From positions 1 to 48,811 of the forward strand of contig CASDOR010000010.1 in the NCBI GenBank assembly GCA_949282135.1: a stretch of 48,811 bases of DNA, written 5' to 3'. This document shows positions 8,219 to 16,277 of the stretch, in pieces (the stretch's first letter is position 1; every line of letters begins with the position of its first letter). The notes under the pieces were generated by a model, which saw only the letters and a program-made list of their open reading frames with translations, was not told the origin of the DNA and made no database searches. This stretch comes from an uncultured Christensenella sp. Its GTDB lineage: Bacteria; Bacillota; Clostridia; Christensenellales; UBA1242. Both the position numbers and the translations under genes were made by a program.

Positions 8219-8484
8219 TTTTTGCTCCTAATATTTTCAAATTCTAATTTTTTTATTTTGTCTTTTGCATGAACCCAACACATTGCAGACACAAAACCTA
8301 TTTTCATATCTTTATCAATTCCCATAAAATGTCCACACTTATCTTCATCTATTTTAATTTCCCTTCCGTTTATCCATTTACAACCATTTTCTTTTGCAAA
8401 TAATAAAAACTCTTTTGTGACGTGTGGCTCAACATGAAAAAAAACTTTTCCTTCCTTTTTTAAAATTTCATTTATACTTTTCAT
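8215..8484 (-). CDS. Small unknown protein co-controlled with metK
   Basis: 89 residues. Start ATG at 8482-8484 has GAGGAGAG upstream; a longer frame to 8523 would run into the riboswitch terminator. No membrane segment or signal. The N-terminal half (K-V-F-F-H-V-E-P-H-V-T-K-E-F-L-L-F-A-K-E-N-G-C-K-W) resembles small phage or plasmid proteins that read H-x-x-T-x-E-E-A-x-x-L-x-x-L-x-x-x-G-Y-K-W, but I cannot assign a family. It lies directly behind the SAM riboswitch and its stop overlaps the metK start by 4 bases, so it is made whenever SAM is low. A role in SAM or methionine homeostasis is possible. Confidence 0.8.
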   Translation of the reverse strand: MKSINEILKKEGKVFFHVEPHVTKEFLLFAKENGCKWINGREIKIDEDKCGHFMGIDKDMKIGFVSAMCWVHAKDKIKKLEFENIRSKK

Positions 8485-8520
8485 TTTTTCTCTCCTCTTT
8501 TTATATTCCCATAAAGAGAG

Positions 8521-8657
8521 CAAAAAGAAAACCCATCGTTTTACCGATGGGTAGTATTTCTCATATTAAACCATCGGTCAGCCTTTAGCACCTTGAAAAC
8601 TCAGGTTGCTGTGTGGTCAAAGGGGCTGTCCCTCGCACACTCTTTATGGATGTTTTA
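8521..8657 (-). promoter_or_regulatory. SAM riboswitch (S-box clan) with terminator/antiterminator
   Basis: Read on the minus strand: AAAGAG-GUGUG opens P2, G-A-G-G-G-A-C-A-G-C-C forms the P2 core, CACAC closes it, AGCAACCU and AAGGUGCUAA form P3, and GGCUG pairs with CAGCC in the P2 loop (pseudoknot). All are SAM-I clan hallmarks. I see no normal P4 stem, which is closer to SAM-IV or SAM-I/IV forms. Expression platform: ACCCATCG/CGATGGGT (8531-8552) plus a T run is the terminator; ACCGATGG (8578-8571) can instead pair with CCATCGGT (8550-8543) as antiterminator. GATGGTTT can pair with AAACATC at the 5' end as P1, which frees the terminator when SAM binds. Confidence 0.85.
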
Positions 8658-8685
8658 CTATAACATATATATTTACTTCTTACAA
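8657..8685 (-). promoter_or_regulatory. Promoter of the SAM riboswitch transcript
   Basis: Minus strand TTGTAA (8685-8680), 17-base spacer, TATAGT (8662-8657); the predicted transcript begins a few bases before the aptamer 5' strand. Confidence 0.6.
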
Positions 8686-8728
8686 CAAAAATTACTTAAA
8701 AATTAATTTTGCTTTCTATGTAAAATAA

Positions 8729-8751
8729 TTTCAAGAAGTTTTTCTTAGAAC
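8729..8751 (-). terminator. Possible weak terminator after the SIMPL gene
   Basis: TTCAAGAA and TTCTTAGAA can fold into a short stem with one bulge and a 4-base loop, followed on the minus strand by ATTATTTTA. It lies 17 bases after the stop at 8768. Short and A/U rich, hence low confidence. Confidence 0.3.
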
Positions 8752-8767
8752 ATTTTGTATTTACTAT

Positions 8768-9415
8768 TTATTCTGCAATAAAAAGACAATAAACTGTTTT
8801 TGATAATTCAATATCTTTAGGCGTTAATTCAAAATTATTTCTATTATCTAGTTGCATTACCTTTGCCATACGTGGTGCAAATTCAAAACTATTACTTCCA
8901 AATTCCAAATCATCAAATGGTTTAAAACTAATCTTTTTGCATTCTTTAATTTTTGAGTTAGAAGCTTTTGCTAGGCACTCAGCCTGAAAAAGAGCTTTTT
9001 TGTAAGCGCCATCTAGGATTTCTTTAATGCAAGCTTCTTTGTCTTTAATATTAAAACTCACTTCACAAGTGGGGGCACTATCTAATTCCGACAAATTTGA
9101 AAGAACCCTAAATAAAAGATTGTTTTCATAGTCAAAACTTACTTCGCTATTTTCACTAAAAATATAGCCCACTTTCTCATAAATTTTTGTGGTCTCATTA
9201 TATCTTTTTTCTTCTGTTACCAAAAAATTATTTGTCTTTATACTTTCTTTTTTGAAACCTATTTCTATAAATTTTTGAATTATCTCCGCCCTATTTTTTA
9301 TTCCTTTCTCTATAGCTTTATTATAATCAGAGTCTTTGCAATTTAGTCTAATAGTAATTTTTACCTCATCTGGACTAATAATCTTTTTTCCTTCACCACT
9401 CACATAAATTTCCAT
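8768..9415 (-). CDS. SIMPL domain (DUF541) protein
   Basis: 215 residues. Opens with V-S-G-E-G-K-K-I-I-S-P-D-E-V-K-I-T-I-R-L, the usual first strand of SIMPL/YggE proteins, followed by A-I-E-K-G-I-K-N-R-A-E-I-I-Q (helix) and I-K-T-N-N-F-L-V (the family I-x-T-x-x-x-x-V strand), and the second half A-Y-K-K-A-L-F-Q-A-E-C-L-A-K-A. Most family members carry a signal peptide; this one has none and should be cytoplasmic. SIMPL proteins are linked to stress and membrane processes but no enzymatic activity is settled. Ribosome site AAAGGAGAAAAT before the ATG at 9413-9415. Forty-two bases separate it from the aldo/keto reductase upstream, so they may share a transcript. Confidence 0.85.
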   Translation of the reverse strand: MEIYVSGEGKKIISPDEVKITIRLNCKDSDYNKAIEKGIKNRAEIIQKFIEIGFKKESIKTNNFLVTEEKRYNETTKIYEKVGYIFSENSEVSFDYENNLLFRVLSNLSELDSAPTCEVSFNIKDKEACIKEILDGAYKKALFQAECLAKASNSKIKECKKISFKPFDDLEFGSNSFEFAPRMAKVMQLDNRNNFELTPKDIELSKTVYCLFIAE

Positions 9416-9457
9416 TTAATTTTCTCCTTTAACTTTTTCACATTTTAACGCAAAGCG

Positions 9458-10234
9458 TTAATAATACCAACCAAATTTGCTCTCATTTTCATCTATAAGT
9501 TTAAGTTTTAACATATCATCCTCATCTAGAGTAAAGTCAAACAAATCAAAATTTTCCTCCTGCCTTTTCTTGTCCTTTGATTTTGGAATAATATAAATTC
9601 CCCTTTGAAGCAAAAATTTTAGTGCAATTTGTACTTCGCTTTTTTTATGCTTTTTTGCAATTTCCCTTACCACTAAATTGTTGATTATAATTTTTGGGTT
9701 TTGACAAAGAGGACTCCAGGCAATAACCCTTATTCCTTTTTCTTGTAAAAATCTCACGTAATCCTCTTGCTGATAAAAAAGATGAAGTTCTATTTGATTA
9801 GCATATGGGAGTATATCACAATTTTGAAGAATATTCAAAAACTCTTTCTTATTAAAATTTGATACTCCTATATGATGAATTTTCCCTTCCTTAACAAGAG
9901 TTTCAAGTGCTTTGTACATCTCACAAGAATTTTCGTAAGGTTCGTGAATTAAAACAAGGTCTATATACTTAGTATCAAGATTTTTTAGTGAATTTAAAAC
10001 CGCTTTATAAGCCTTATCATAACTTATGTCTGGGCTACAAATTTTTGTTGTTATAAAAATTTCCTCTCTATTTATTCCACTTTCTCTTATTGCTTGTCCA
10101 ACTTCTTTTTCATTGCTATACATCCTTGCCGTGTCAATATGTCTATAACCAAGTATTAACGCGTCCTTTATTGCATTAATTCCGTCACTTCCTCTAACTA
10201 AATAAGTTCCAAGACCAATTTGTGGCATATCCAT
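9458..10234 (-). CDS. Aldo/keto reductase
   Basis: 258 residues, near the typical 270-280 of the prokaryotic AKR5 group. NADPH-dependent carbonyl reductase of the TIM-barrel AKR superfamily. The catalytic tetrad is visible: Asp34 (H-I-D-T-A), Tyr39 (M-Y-S-N-E), Lys64 (T-T-K) and His97 (I-H-E-P). The signatures G-Y-R-H-I-D-T-A and I-G-V-S-N-F and the NADP-binding I-I-P-K-S-K are present. The physiological substrate cannot be told. Start at 10234 has AAAGGAG eight bases upstream. Divergent from the DHFR-like gene, with only 79 bases between. Confidence 0.9.
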   Translation of the reverse strand: MDMPQIGLGTYLVRGSDGINAIKDALILGYRHIDTARMYSNEKEVGQAIRESGINREEIFITTKICSPDISYDKAYKAVLNSLKNLDTKYIDLVLIHEPYENSCEMYKALETLVKEGKIHHIGVSNFNKKEFLNILQNCDILPYANQIELHLFYQQEDYVRFLQEKGIRVIAWSPLCQNPKIIINNLVVREIAKKHKKSEVQIALKFLLQRGIYIIPKSKDKKRQEENFDLFDFTLDEDDMLKLKLIDENESKFGWYY

Positions 10235-10313
10235 AAAACTTTTCTCCTTTTTTTATTGTAAAATATTTTGAAAAAAAATTATTTTAAGATAAAATTATTA
10301 AAAGGTAGTAAAT

Positions 10314-10856
10314 ATGAATTTAATTGTTTTTGTTGATAGAGAACAAAATATTTTAAGTCCTTTTATGATAAGAGACTATAAGGAATGTTTAGAATACCTA
10401 AACAATTTAGTTGAAAATAACACAATTATTTTTGACGATAAAAGTGGTAAACTAGATCATTACTTTAAGTCATGCAAAAAAATGTATTTTGATAAAACAA
10501 AAATAGATTTGTCTTTGCCTGAGTTTGTTCGCCCAGTTGCAAACAACAATAAATATGTAGCTTCTTATGGCGATATGTTTGACAAGATAGGCTTTTTAGA
10601 TAATGATCGTATTTTTCTTTTTGGAAATGAATTTATCTTTTCCACTTTACCATTTGTAGAAAAGGTCTACCTTGTTAGATTTAATGTCTTAAGCCTAAAC
10701 AAAACAAAAAAGAAGTATTTTGACTTGTTGTATGACCCTGAGTTTGACCTTATTTCTGGCGGAGTTCCCTATTTTACTGAAACTGAAAGACTAAATTACT
10801 CTATTTACAAAAACAAAAAAATTAAAAAACCTGTCAGTTCTAAGAAAAAAATCTAA
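10314..10856 (+). CDS. Divergent dihydrofolate reductase-like protein
   Basis: 180 residues. Opens M-N-L-I-V-F-V-D-R-E-Q-N-I like the first strand of DHFR (M-I-S-x-I-V-A-x-D-x-x-x-x-I-G), and residues about 98-118 (D-R-I-F-L-F-G-N-E-F-I-F then L-P-F-V-E-K-V-Y-L-V-R-F) match the DHFR block I-x-V-I-G-G-x-x-I-Y-x-x-x-L-P-x-A-D-x-L-Y-L-T. The end (P-E-F-D-L-I-S...Y-S-I-Y-K-N) also fits. But the substrate-binding W-x-L-P-x-D/E segment and the G-G dinucleotide that grips NADPH are missing, so normal dihydrofolate reduction is doubtful. Ribosome site AAAGGTAG. Monocistronic with a strong terminator. A different Rossmann-like protein cannot be excluded. Confidence 0.5.
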   Translation: MNLIVFVDREQNILSPFMIRDYKECLEYLNNLVENNTIIFDDKSGKLDHYFKSCKKMYFDKTKIDLSLPEFVRPVANNNKYVASYGDMFDKIGFLDNDRIFLFGNEFIFSTLPFVEKVYLVRFNVLSLNKTKKKYFDLLYDPEFDLISGGVPYFTETERLNYSIYKNKKIKKPVSSKKKI

Positions 10857-10934
10857 ATATAAATAGTACTTTATAAATATTTATTAAATAATATTTCCTA
10901 CAAATTTATATAGCTATAAAAAAATTAAGTTTAC

Positions 10935-10968
10935 AGTTGCAAGAAAAATCATTTCTTGCAACTTTTTT
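10935..10968 (+). terminator. Terminator of the DHFR-like gene
   Basis: AGTTGCAAGAAA and TTTCTTGCAACT, 12-bp perfect stem, 5-base loop, then six T. On the other strand it could also help end the ABC transporter gene. Confidence 0.85.
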
Positions 10969-11013
10969 ACTTAAATAGAATTAAAATTTAGAACTCCATT
11001 CTTTCATAAACTT

Positions 11014-13650
11014 TTAGTTGTTTTCCCTTAGTGCAACAACCGGATCTTTTTTACTTGCAACTCGGGATGGGAAAAGCCCTGCAATTAAGGTTAAAAGCAT
11101 AGATATCAAAATCAAAATAAATGCTCCTAAAACTGGCAATCTTGCCATACCAGAGATTCCCGTATAAGTAAATAAAATTGCATTTATAGGAATTGTTAGA
11201 AGTAAAGACACCAAAATTCCAAAGACGCCACTACTAAGACCTATTATAAAACTTTCCGCAGTAAATACTCTGCTTACATCTTTTTTTGACGCACCAATAC
11301 TTCTAAGCACACCAATTTCTTTTGTCCTCTCAATTACGGAAATATATGTAATAATTCCAATCATAATTGAACTAACAACAAGAGATACCCCAACAAACGC
11401 AATTAAAACATATGTAATTGCAGAAATTATTGTAGATATTGTACTCATCATAGTCCCAACCGTATCAGAATAGGTAATAATATTTTCTTGTTTATTCTCG
11501 GTAATCATGAGACTATTATAATCTTCAATTATTTTAGTAATTTGTGACTTTGACTCAAAATCTTTTGGATAAATTTTAATTGACGAAGGGGAATCTATGT
11601 CTATATAACCTAACATAGTAAGTACCGCTTGCCTTTTACTCTCAATCTCCTCCTCACTACCAACAAAAACTTCGTTTGTTAAAATGTTTCTATCACTTTC
11701 ACTTTGAAGTTGTATCACCTCGCTATTTTTACAAAAATCAATGATATACTCAGTAAGTTTTGAAGAATAGCCTATATTAGTATTAATACTGTAAGCACTA
11801 GAACTAGGCTTTTCTCTAATTATTCCAGCAACTTTTAAGGTAATTGTTTTGGTATCATCATTATAAATTTCCTGTAAATATCTATTGTACTCAGCTAAAT
11901 TATAATTTTCTGGGTCTTTAAAATCATTTATATCTACGTATTTTCCATCAATTTCAACAAAATAAGAGCTTTTAGGTATTATTTTATACTCAGTTTTTAA
12001 CAACGCATCATAGGTAAATGTTGAATCTTCCGCATCAGAATCCTGACCTCTCACATAATTATCAAGCAAAGCTTCAAGTTTGCCTTGATCAAGAAGTCCA
12101 AGTGCAAATAAAGTATAATCGGTAATTTGATAGTTTTCATCAACAACAATCATTATCTCGTTATACTCTTCTGCCCAACGACTATTTTCACCTACTAACT
12201 CATATTGTTCTTCAAGAAGTTCCCTATTATCTAGCATCTCAGACCAAAATGTACTAGAAAACACACTAAACGTACTATTTTCGCTAAACATTCCGGCAAG
12301 TAATGAGAATCTATTAAATTCATCCGTTCCTCGCTGTAAAATCTCTTGATTTTGTATATAATATCTACTTATAACATTGTTAAAAATTTCCGTACTATTT
12401 ACTGGCACAAGTCCGTTTAAATCACTATTTAAATAAGCATTTATGTCTAAACTATAGCCATATTGAATTGCACTCGCATATCTCTCAATATCATCCTTTG
12501 CACTTGTATCAAGATAATTTTTAAGTGCTGACAAATTGTTTTTAGTTGCCGAAGAATTAAACTGTGACAGCATTTCAGTTAATTCGTCTTTTGTATGTAT
12601 TGTCCCATCTTCAAAAATAACTTCATCGTCACCATCTGACATAAAAATTTGCATAAGACTTGCCATATCATAACTTTCTGTTTGAATAGTTACCGGATAG
12701 GTTGACAAAGTGTCTTGTTGCATCCTATCAATATAACCTGAAAACCCGCTTGAAATTGCCAAAATCAATGCAATACCAATAATACCAATAGAACCTGCAA
12801 AGGTTACAAGAATAGTCCTTCCTTTTTTCGTAAGCAAGTTTTTTAAGCTTAGCATAAAAGCAGTAAAAAACGACATCCTCTTTTTCTTATTTTTCTTTTT
12901 TATCTCAGTTTTACTTAAATTAGTTTCGTCTGCCACACTTAGAAGTTGTTTCTCTTCTTTTTCCTTGCTAGATTCAAAAGGATTTGTGTCACTTATAACC
13001 TTCCCATCAAGAAGTTTTACAATCCTCGTAGAATACTTTTCTGCAAGTTCCGGATTATGTGTTACCATTACAATCAATTTATCTTTTGATATGTCTTTAA
13101 GCAACTCCATAACTTGTACACTTGATTCTGTATCAAGAGCTCCGGTTGGTTCGTCAGCTAAAATTATTTCAGGATCATTTACAAGTGCACGTGCTATAGC
13201 AACTCTCTGCATTTGCCCACCAGAAAGTTGATTTGGCTTGTTTTTTAATTTATCTCCAAGCCCTACCTTTTTTAAAACGCTTGTTGCCCTTTTTCTTCTC
13301 TCTTCCTTTGAAACTCCTGATAAAGTCAAGGCAAGCTCAACATTTTCAAGCACCGTTTGATGCTGAATTAGATTATAACTTTGAAAAACAAAACCAATGG
13401 AATGATTTCTATAAGTATCCCAATCTTTGTCTTTATACTCCTTTGTTGATTTGTTATTAATTATAAGGTCTCCAGTAGTGTACTTATCTAATCCCCCAAT
13501 AATATTAAGAAGAGTTGTTTTTCCACAACCGCTAGGGCCAAGTATTGACACAAACTCACTTTTTCTAAACTCTAAATTGATACCCTTTAAAGCATGTGTC
13601 TCAAGGTCTCCCATCTTATATGTCTTTTCAATATCTATAAGATTTAACAT
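11014..13650 (-). CDS. ABC transporter, ATPase fused to FtsX/MacB-type permease
   Basis: 878 residues. Residues 1-225 are a LolD/MacB-like ATPase: Walker A G-P-S-G-C-G-K-T (38-45), Q-loop F-Q-S-Y-N-L, signature L-S-G-G-Q (142-146), Walker B I-I-L-A-D-E-P (DEP 166-168) and H-loop M-V-T-H-N. A basic linker leads to a first membrane helix at about 285, a large extracellular region (about 310-735) and three membrane helices at the C-terminus with the FtsX motif E-R-T-K-E-I-G-V-L-R-S-I-G-A. Such mechanotransmission-type transporters work on peptides, antibiotics or lipoproteins rather than classical uptake. Ribosome site GAGGAAG. A palindrome at 13670-13682 overlaps its probable promoter. No two-component system is beside it. 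Confidence 0.92.
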   Translation of the reverse strand: MLNLIDIEKTYKMGDLETHALKGINLEFRKSEFVSILGPSGCGKTTLLNIIGGLDKYTTGDLIINNKSTKEYKDKDWDTYRNHSIGFVFQSYNLIQHQTVLENVELALTLSGVSKEERRKRATSVLKKVGLGDKLKNKPNQLSGGQMQRVAIARALVNDPEIILADEPTGALDTESSVQVMELLKDISKDKLIVMVTHNPELAEKYSTRIVKLLDGKVISDTNPFESSKEKEEKQLLSVADETNLSKTEIKKKNKKKRMSFFTAFMLSLKNLLTKKGRTILVTFAGSIGIIGIALILAISSGFSGYIDRMQQDTLSTYPVTIQTESYDMASLMQIFMSDGDDEVIFEDGTIHTKDELTEMLSQFNSSATKNNLSALKNYLDTSAKDDIERYASAIQYGYSLDINAYLNSDLNGLVPVNSTEIFNNVISRYYIQNQEILQRGTDEFNRFSLLAGMFSENSTFSVFSSTFWSEMLDNRELLEEQYELVGENSRWAEEYNEIMIVVDENYQITDYTLFALGLLDQGKLEALLDNYVRGQDSDAEDSTFTYDALLKTEYKIIPKSSYFVEIDGKYVDINDFKDPENYNLAEYNRYLQEIYNDDTKTITLKVAGIIREKPSSSAYSINTNIGYSSKLTEYIIDFCKNSEVIQLQSESDRNILTNEVFVGSEEEIESKRQAVLTMLGYIDIDSPSSIKIYPKDFESKSQITKIIEDYNSLMITENKQENIITYSDTVGTMMSTISTIISAITYVLIAFVGVSLVVSSIMIGIITYISVIERTKEIGVLRSIGASKKDVSRVFTAESFIIGLSSGVFGILVSLLLTIPINAILFTYTGISGMARLPVLGAFILILISMLLTLIAGLFPSRVASKKDPVVALRENN

Positions 13651-13669
13651 AACTTCCTCTCTAAAATAG

Positions 13670-13684
13670 TACTAGACTAGTATA
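13670..13684 (-). promoter_or_regulatory. Palindrome over the likely -10 of the ABC transporter gene
   Basis: TACTAG-A-CTAGTA (13670-13682) is a 13-base inverted repeat. On the minus strand TATACT (13684-13679), a good -10, is partly inside it; the -35 is poor, which suggests activation or regulated use. Located 20 bases before the start codon and just ahead of the ribosome site. The regulator is not in the neighbourhood. Confidence 0.45.
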
Positions 13685-13865
13685 CAATATGTGATAAAAA
13701 ACATAAAATAAATTTTATTTTTTTCAAAAAAATTTTAAAAATTTGATAATAATTTTTTTAACTTTTACACCGCTTTTTAATTGTCTTTTTTAAAAGAATT
13801 TCTTAAAATTTAACCTTAAAAATATTTCTTTTTTTTATGCTTTCTTAAAAATTATAATCTAGCAT

Positions 13866-13894
13866 AAAAAAAGTGAGATTTTAAATCTCACTCT
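13866..13894 (-). terminator. Terminator of the rpmG-secE-nusG-rplK-rplA region
   Basis: GAGTGAGAT...ATCTCAC stem with a short A/T loop followed on the minus strand by seven T, 21 bases after the rplA stop. It shows that rplJ-rplL do not follow here. The rest of the 13651-13914 gap is AT-rich sequence with nothing recognised. Confidence 0.8.
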
Positions 13895-13914
13895 TTTAGT
13901 ATTAATTTATTAAG

Positions 13915-14598
13915 TTACATCTTATAGCTTGTTTTAATTCCAGGCCCCATAGTTGAGCTAAGTGTGATGCTCTTAAGATATGTTCCCTTACTTGCTGCAG
14001 GTTTTGCCTTAACAATTGCATTCATAATAGCATCGTAGTTCTCAAGTAACTTATCTACCCCAAAACTAACCTTACCAATTCCTACGTGAACAATATTTGT
14101 TTTATCAAGCCTATACTCAACCTTACCTGCTTTAACATCGTTAATTGCCTTTTTAACATCCATTGTAACTGTTCCGCTCTTTGGATTTGGCATAAGTCCT
14201 TTAGGTCCTAAAACTTTTGCTACACGACCAACAAAACCCATCATGTCAGGTGTTGTAATACAAACGTCAAAATCAAGCCATCCGCCCTGGATTTTAGCAA
14301 TAATTTCTTCTGCTCCAACAATGTCTGCACCATTCTTTGTTGCCTCGTCTGCCTTGTCACCTTTTGCAATAACAAGAACTTTTTTAGTTTTACCTGTTCC
14401 ATTTGGAAGAACAACAGTACCTCTAACTTGTTGATCAGCACTTCTACCATCGACACCAAGTTTAACATGTAATTCTACACTCTCATCAAACTTTGCCTTT
14501 GCTGTCTTAAGAACTAATTCCATTGCCTCTTTTGGATCATATGTGTTTGTCTTGTCCACAAGGGCGCTAACTTCTAAATATCTCTTACCTTTTTTCAT
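13915..14598 (-). CDS. rplA: 50S ribosomal protein L1
   Basis: 227 residues, full length. Recognised by [11 protein letters not shown] near the start, [10 protein letters not shown], the [12 protein letters not shown] motif, [10 protein letters not shown] and the G-K-V-E-Y-R-x-D-K-T segment. L1 binds the stalk base of 23S rRNA and, in many bacteria, its own mRNA. The leader in front of rplK (15059-15108) mimics the L1 site of 23S rRNA, so this protein very probably controls the rplK-rplA pair. Last gene of the cluster; 14 bases after rplK. Confidence 0.97.
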   Translation of the reverse strand: MKKGKRYLEVSALVDKTNTYDPKEAMELVLKTAKAKFDESVELHVKLGVDGRSADQQVRGTVVLPNGTGKTKKVLVIAKGDKADEATKNGADIVGAEEIIAKIQGGWLDFDVCITTPDMMGFVGRVAKVLGPKGLMPNPKSGTVTMDVKKAINDVKAGKVEYRLDKTNIVHVGIGKVSFGVDKLLENYDAIMNAIVKAKPAASKGTYLKSITLSSTMGPGIKTSYKM

Positions 14599-14612
14599 GT
14601 CTTTCGCCCTCC

Positions 14613-15041
14613 TTAGTCAATAACCTCTACACCCATACTCCTTGCAGCACCTTCAATCATAGACATTGCACTCTCAATGCTACTTGCGTTAAGATCTGGC
14701 ATCTTTGTCTCTGCAATTTCTCTAACTTGAGCTTTGGTGATTTTTGCGACTTTTTGTTTGTTAGGTACAGCGCTCGCTTTTTCAAGTCCGCATGCCTTTT
14801 TAATTAAGACCGCTGCTGGTGGGGTCTTAAGTACCATAGAGAAAGACCTGTCCTCCATGATTGTGACAACAACAGGTATAATAAGTCCTGCCTTGTCTGC
14901 TGTTTTATCATTAAATTCTTTTGTAAAACCTGCAAGATTAATCCCATGAGGTCCAAGAGTTGAGCCAACTGGTGGTCCAGGGGTTGCTCTGCCGGCTGGT
15001 AGTTGAAGTTTAACAACTGCCTTAACCTTTTTCTCTGCCAT
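14613..15041 (-). CDS. rplK: 50S ribosomal protein L11
   Basis: 142 residues, canonical length. Motifs [38 protein letters not shown] and the C-terminal [13 protein letters not shown]. It binds the GTPase-associated centre of 23S rRNA. Ribosome site AGGAGGAAATT. Preceded by a 145-base leader with the L1-binding structure. Confidence 0.97.
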   Translation of the reverse strand: MAEKKVKAVVKLQLPAGRATPGPPVGSTLGPHGINLAGFTKEFNDKTADKAGLIIPVVVTIMEDRSFSMVLKTPPAAVLIKKACGLEKASAVPNKQKVAKITKAQVREIAETKMPDLNASSIESAMSMIEGAARSMGVEVID

Positions 15042-15058
15042 AATTTCCTCCTATTTGG

Positions 15059-15108
15059 CAAGGGTGGTTTACTGCGGATGCATGAAAGATTTACATCCTC
15101 CCACCTTA
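15059..15108 (-). promoter_or_regulatory. L1 ribosomal-protein leader (23S rRNA mimic)
   Basis: On the minus strand the leader reads AAGGTGGGAGGATG, a short loop region, GCATCC, then AGTAAACCACCC. Bacterial 23S rRNA has AGGTGGGAGGC...GGAGCC...AAATACCACCC at the L1 site, so both the GGTGGGAGG strand and its ACCACCC partner are copied, closing a stem-loop of the same shape. It sits 18 bases before the rplK start with the ribosome site immediately after, so L1 binding would block translation of rplK-rplA. Confidence 0.8.
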
Positions 15109-15186
15109 TATGACATAGTAAACCTATGCCTTAATACCTTTAATTTAAAATTTGCTTTTAAACAAAGGGTATTAACTAAAAATTAC

Positions 15187-15711
15187 TTAAATTACTCTAA
15201 TTTGAGAAAAATCTAAGTCTACTAAAGTGTCCCTGCTAAACATTTCTACATTAACTTTGCATCTATGATTTAGTACGTCAACACTTTTAACAGTCCCAAC
15301 AAGTGACATAAGTGGTCCGTCAATGACTTCAATCTTGTCATTTGGCTTAACTTCAATATTAATATTTGGCTTTTCAAGGTGAAATCTTCTAATCTCCTCG
15401 TCAGTAAGTGGTAAAGCTCTTCCTTTTGGCCCACAAAAACCAGTAATACCTCTAGTTCTAGTAATATTATGCCAAAGGTCGTCACCGTACTTCATCTTAA
15501 CATAAATATATGTTGGAGTAAGTTTTCTACTCACTAACTTCTTCTTACCATTCTTCTCTTCGATTGTCTCTTCCATTGGAATAACAATATCAAAGATTCT
15601 ATCCTCTAAGTTATATTTTTTTACAACCATTTCAAGGTTATCTTTTGCCACTTGCTCATAACCCGAATAAGTGTGTAAAACATACCACTTTGCTTCTAAT
15701 TCTTCTCCCAT
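15187..15711 (-). CDS. nusG: Transcription termination/antitermination protein NusG
   Basis: 174 residues. NGN domain with K-W-Y-V-L-H-T-Y-S-G-Y-E (start), Y-I-Y-V-K-M and V-R/T-G-I-T-G-F-C-G; KOW domain with K-P-N-D-K-I-E-V-I-D-G-P and a final N-V-E-M-F-S-R-D-T. It binds RNA polymerase and couples it to the ribosome or to Rho. The ATG at 15711 is preferred because AGGAG lies 8 bases upstream; a TTG at 15717 is only 2 bases from it. Follows secE by 25 bases. Confidence 0.97.
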   Translation of the reverse strand: MGEELEAKWYVLHTYSGYEQVAKDNLEMVVKKYNLEDRIFDIVIPMEETIEEKNGKKKLVSRKLTPTYIYVKMKYGDDLWHNITRTRGITGFCGPKGRALPLTDEEIRRFHLEKPNINIEVKPNDKIEVIDGPLMSLVGTVKSVDVLNHRCKVNVEMFSRDTLVDLDFSQIRVI

Positions 15712-15736
15712 CTTCAATGCTCCTTATTTGTACTAG

Positions 15737-16030
15737 TTAATTAATGAGTAAGCCAGATAACAACCCAAGAAGATAATCAATACCAAATAAAACTACTGTA
15801 AAGATTAACACAACAAGAATAACAACCCCTGTCTTTTTAACAACACTTCCAAAGGTTGGCCATGTAACTTTCTTAAGTTCACCCGCAGAATCTTTAAGCT
15901 TTCTAAAAAGTCCTGGTTTCTTTTCTTTTTTTGCCTTTTCCTTTCTTTTTTGCTTTTCTTGTTTCTTTTGCTCTTTAAGTTCTTCCTTAGTCAAAACTTT
16001 TTCTTCTGCGACTTTTTCTTTTTTTGCCAT
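15737..16030 (-). CDS. secE: Preprotein translocase subunit SecE
   Basis: 97 residues. The first 45 are a Lys/Glu-rich charged extension, unusual for the short Gram-positive SecE of about 60 residues; the conserved core is G-L-F-R-K-L-K-D-S-A-G-E-L-K-K-V-T-W-P-T followed by a single membrane helix at about 68-92. It anchors SecYG in the cytoplasmic membrane. Position between rpmG and nusG is the standard bacterial order, which supports the call. Confidence 0.95.
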   Translation of the reverse strand: MAKKEKVAEEKVLTKEELKEQKKQEKQKRKEKAKKEKKPGLFRKLKDSAGELKKVTWPTFGSVVKKTGVVILVVLIFTVVLFGIDYLLGLLSGLLIN

Positions 16031-16070
16031 TTAAAACTCCTTTAAAAAATCAACAAAAAACTAAAGACAA

Positions 16071-16220
16071 TTACTTTGTCTCTTTATGTTGAGTATGTTT
16101 TTTGCAAAATTTACAATACTTTTTCATTTCAATTCTATCAGGGTCGTTCTTCTTGTTTTTATAAGTATCATAATTTCTCTGTTTGCATTCTGTGCAAGCA
16201 AGTGTAATCCTGTCTCTCAT
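16071..16220 (-). CDS. rpmG: 50S ribosomal protein L33
   Basis: 49 residues, too short for a usual ORF cut-off. Reads [17 protein letters not shown] and ends [17 protein letters not shown]. The two CxxC pairs make it the zinc-binding (C+) form. ATG at 16218-16220 with AAAGGTG upstream, stop at 16071-16073. First gene of the rpmG-secE-nusG-rplK-rplA cluster, with a TTGACA promoter about 60 bases upstream. Confidence 0.95.
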   Translation of the reverse strand: MRDRITLACTECKQRNYDTYKNKKNDPDRIEMKKYCKFCKKHTQHKETK

Positions 16221-16240
16221 AGTCTTAAACACCTTTTTTC

Positions 16241-16276
16241 CAAAAAATTAACACCCCAAACTTGAGAGTGTTAATT
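16241..16276 (-). terminator. Terminator of the unknown gene at 16341-17018
   Basis: AATTAACAC and GTGTTAATT pair across 13 bases, followed on the minus strand by a run of six T. It sits between the unknown gene and rpmG, so rpmG needs its own promoter, which overlaps this hairpin. Confidence 0.7.
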
Positions 16277-16277
16277 A

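Noticed and set aside
15712..15717. TTG start extending NusG by two residues
   Set aside because: Only two bases from the ribosome site; the ATG at 15711 has proper spacing.
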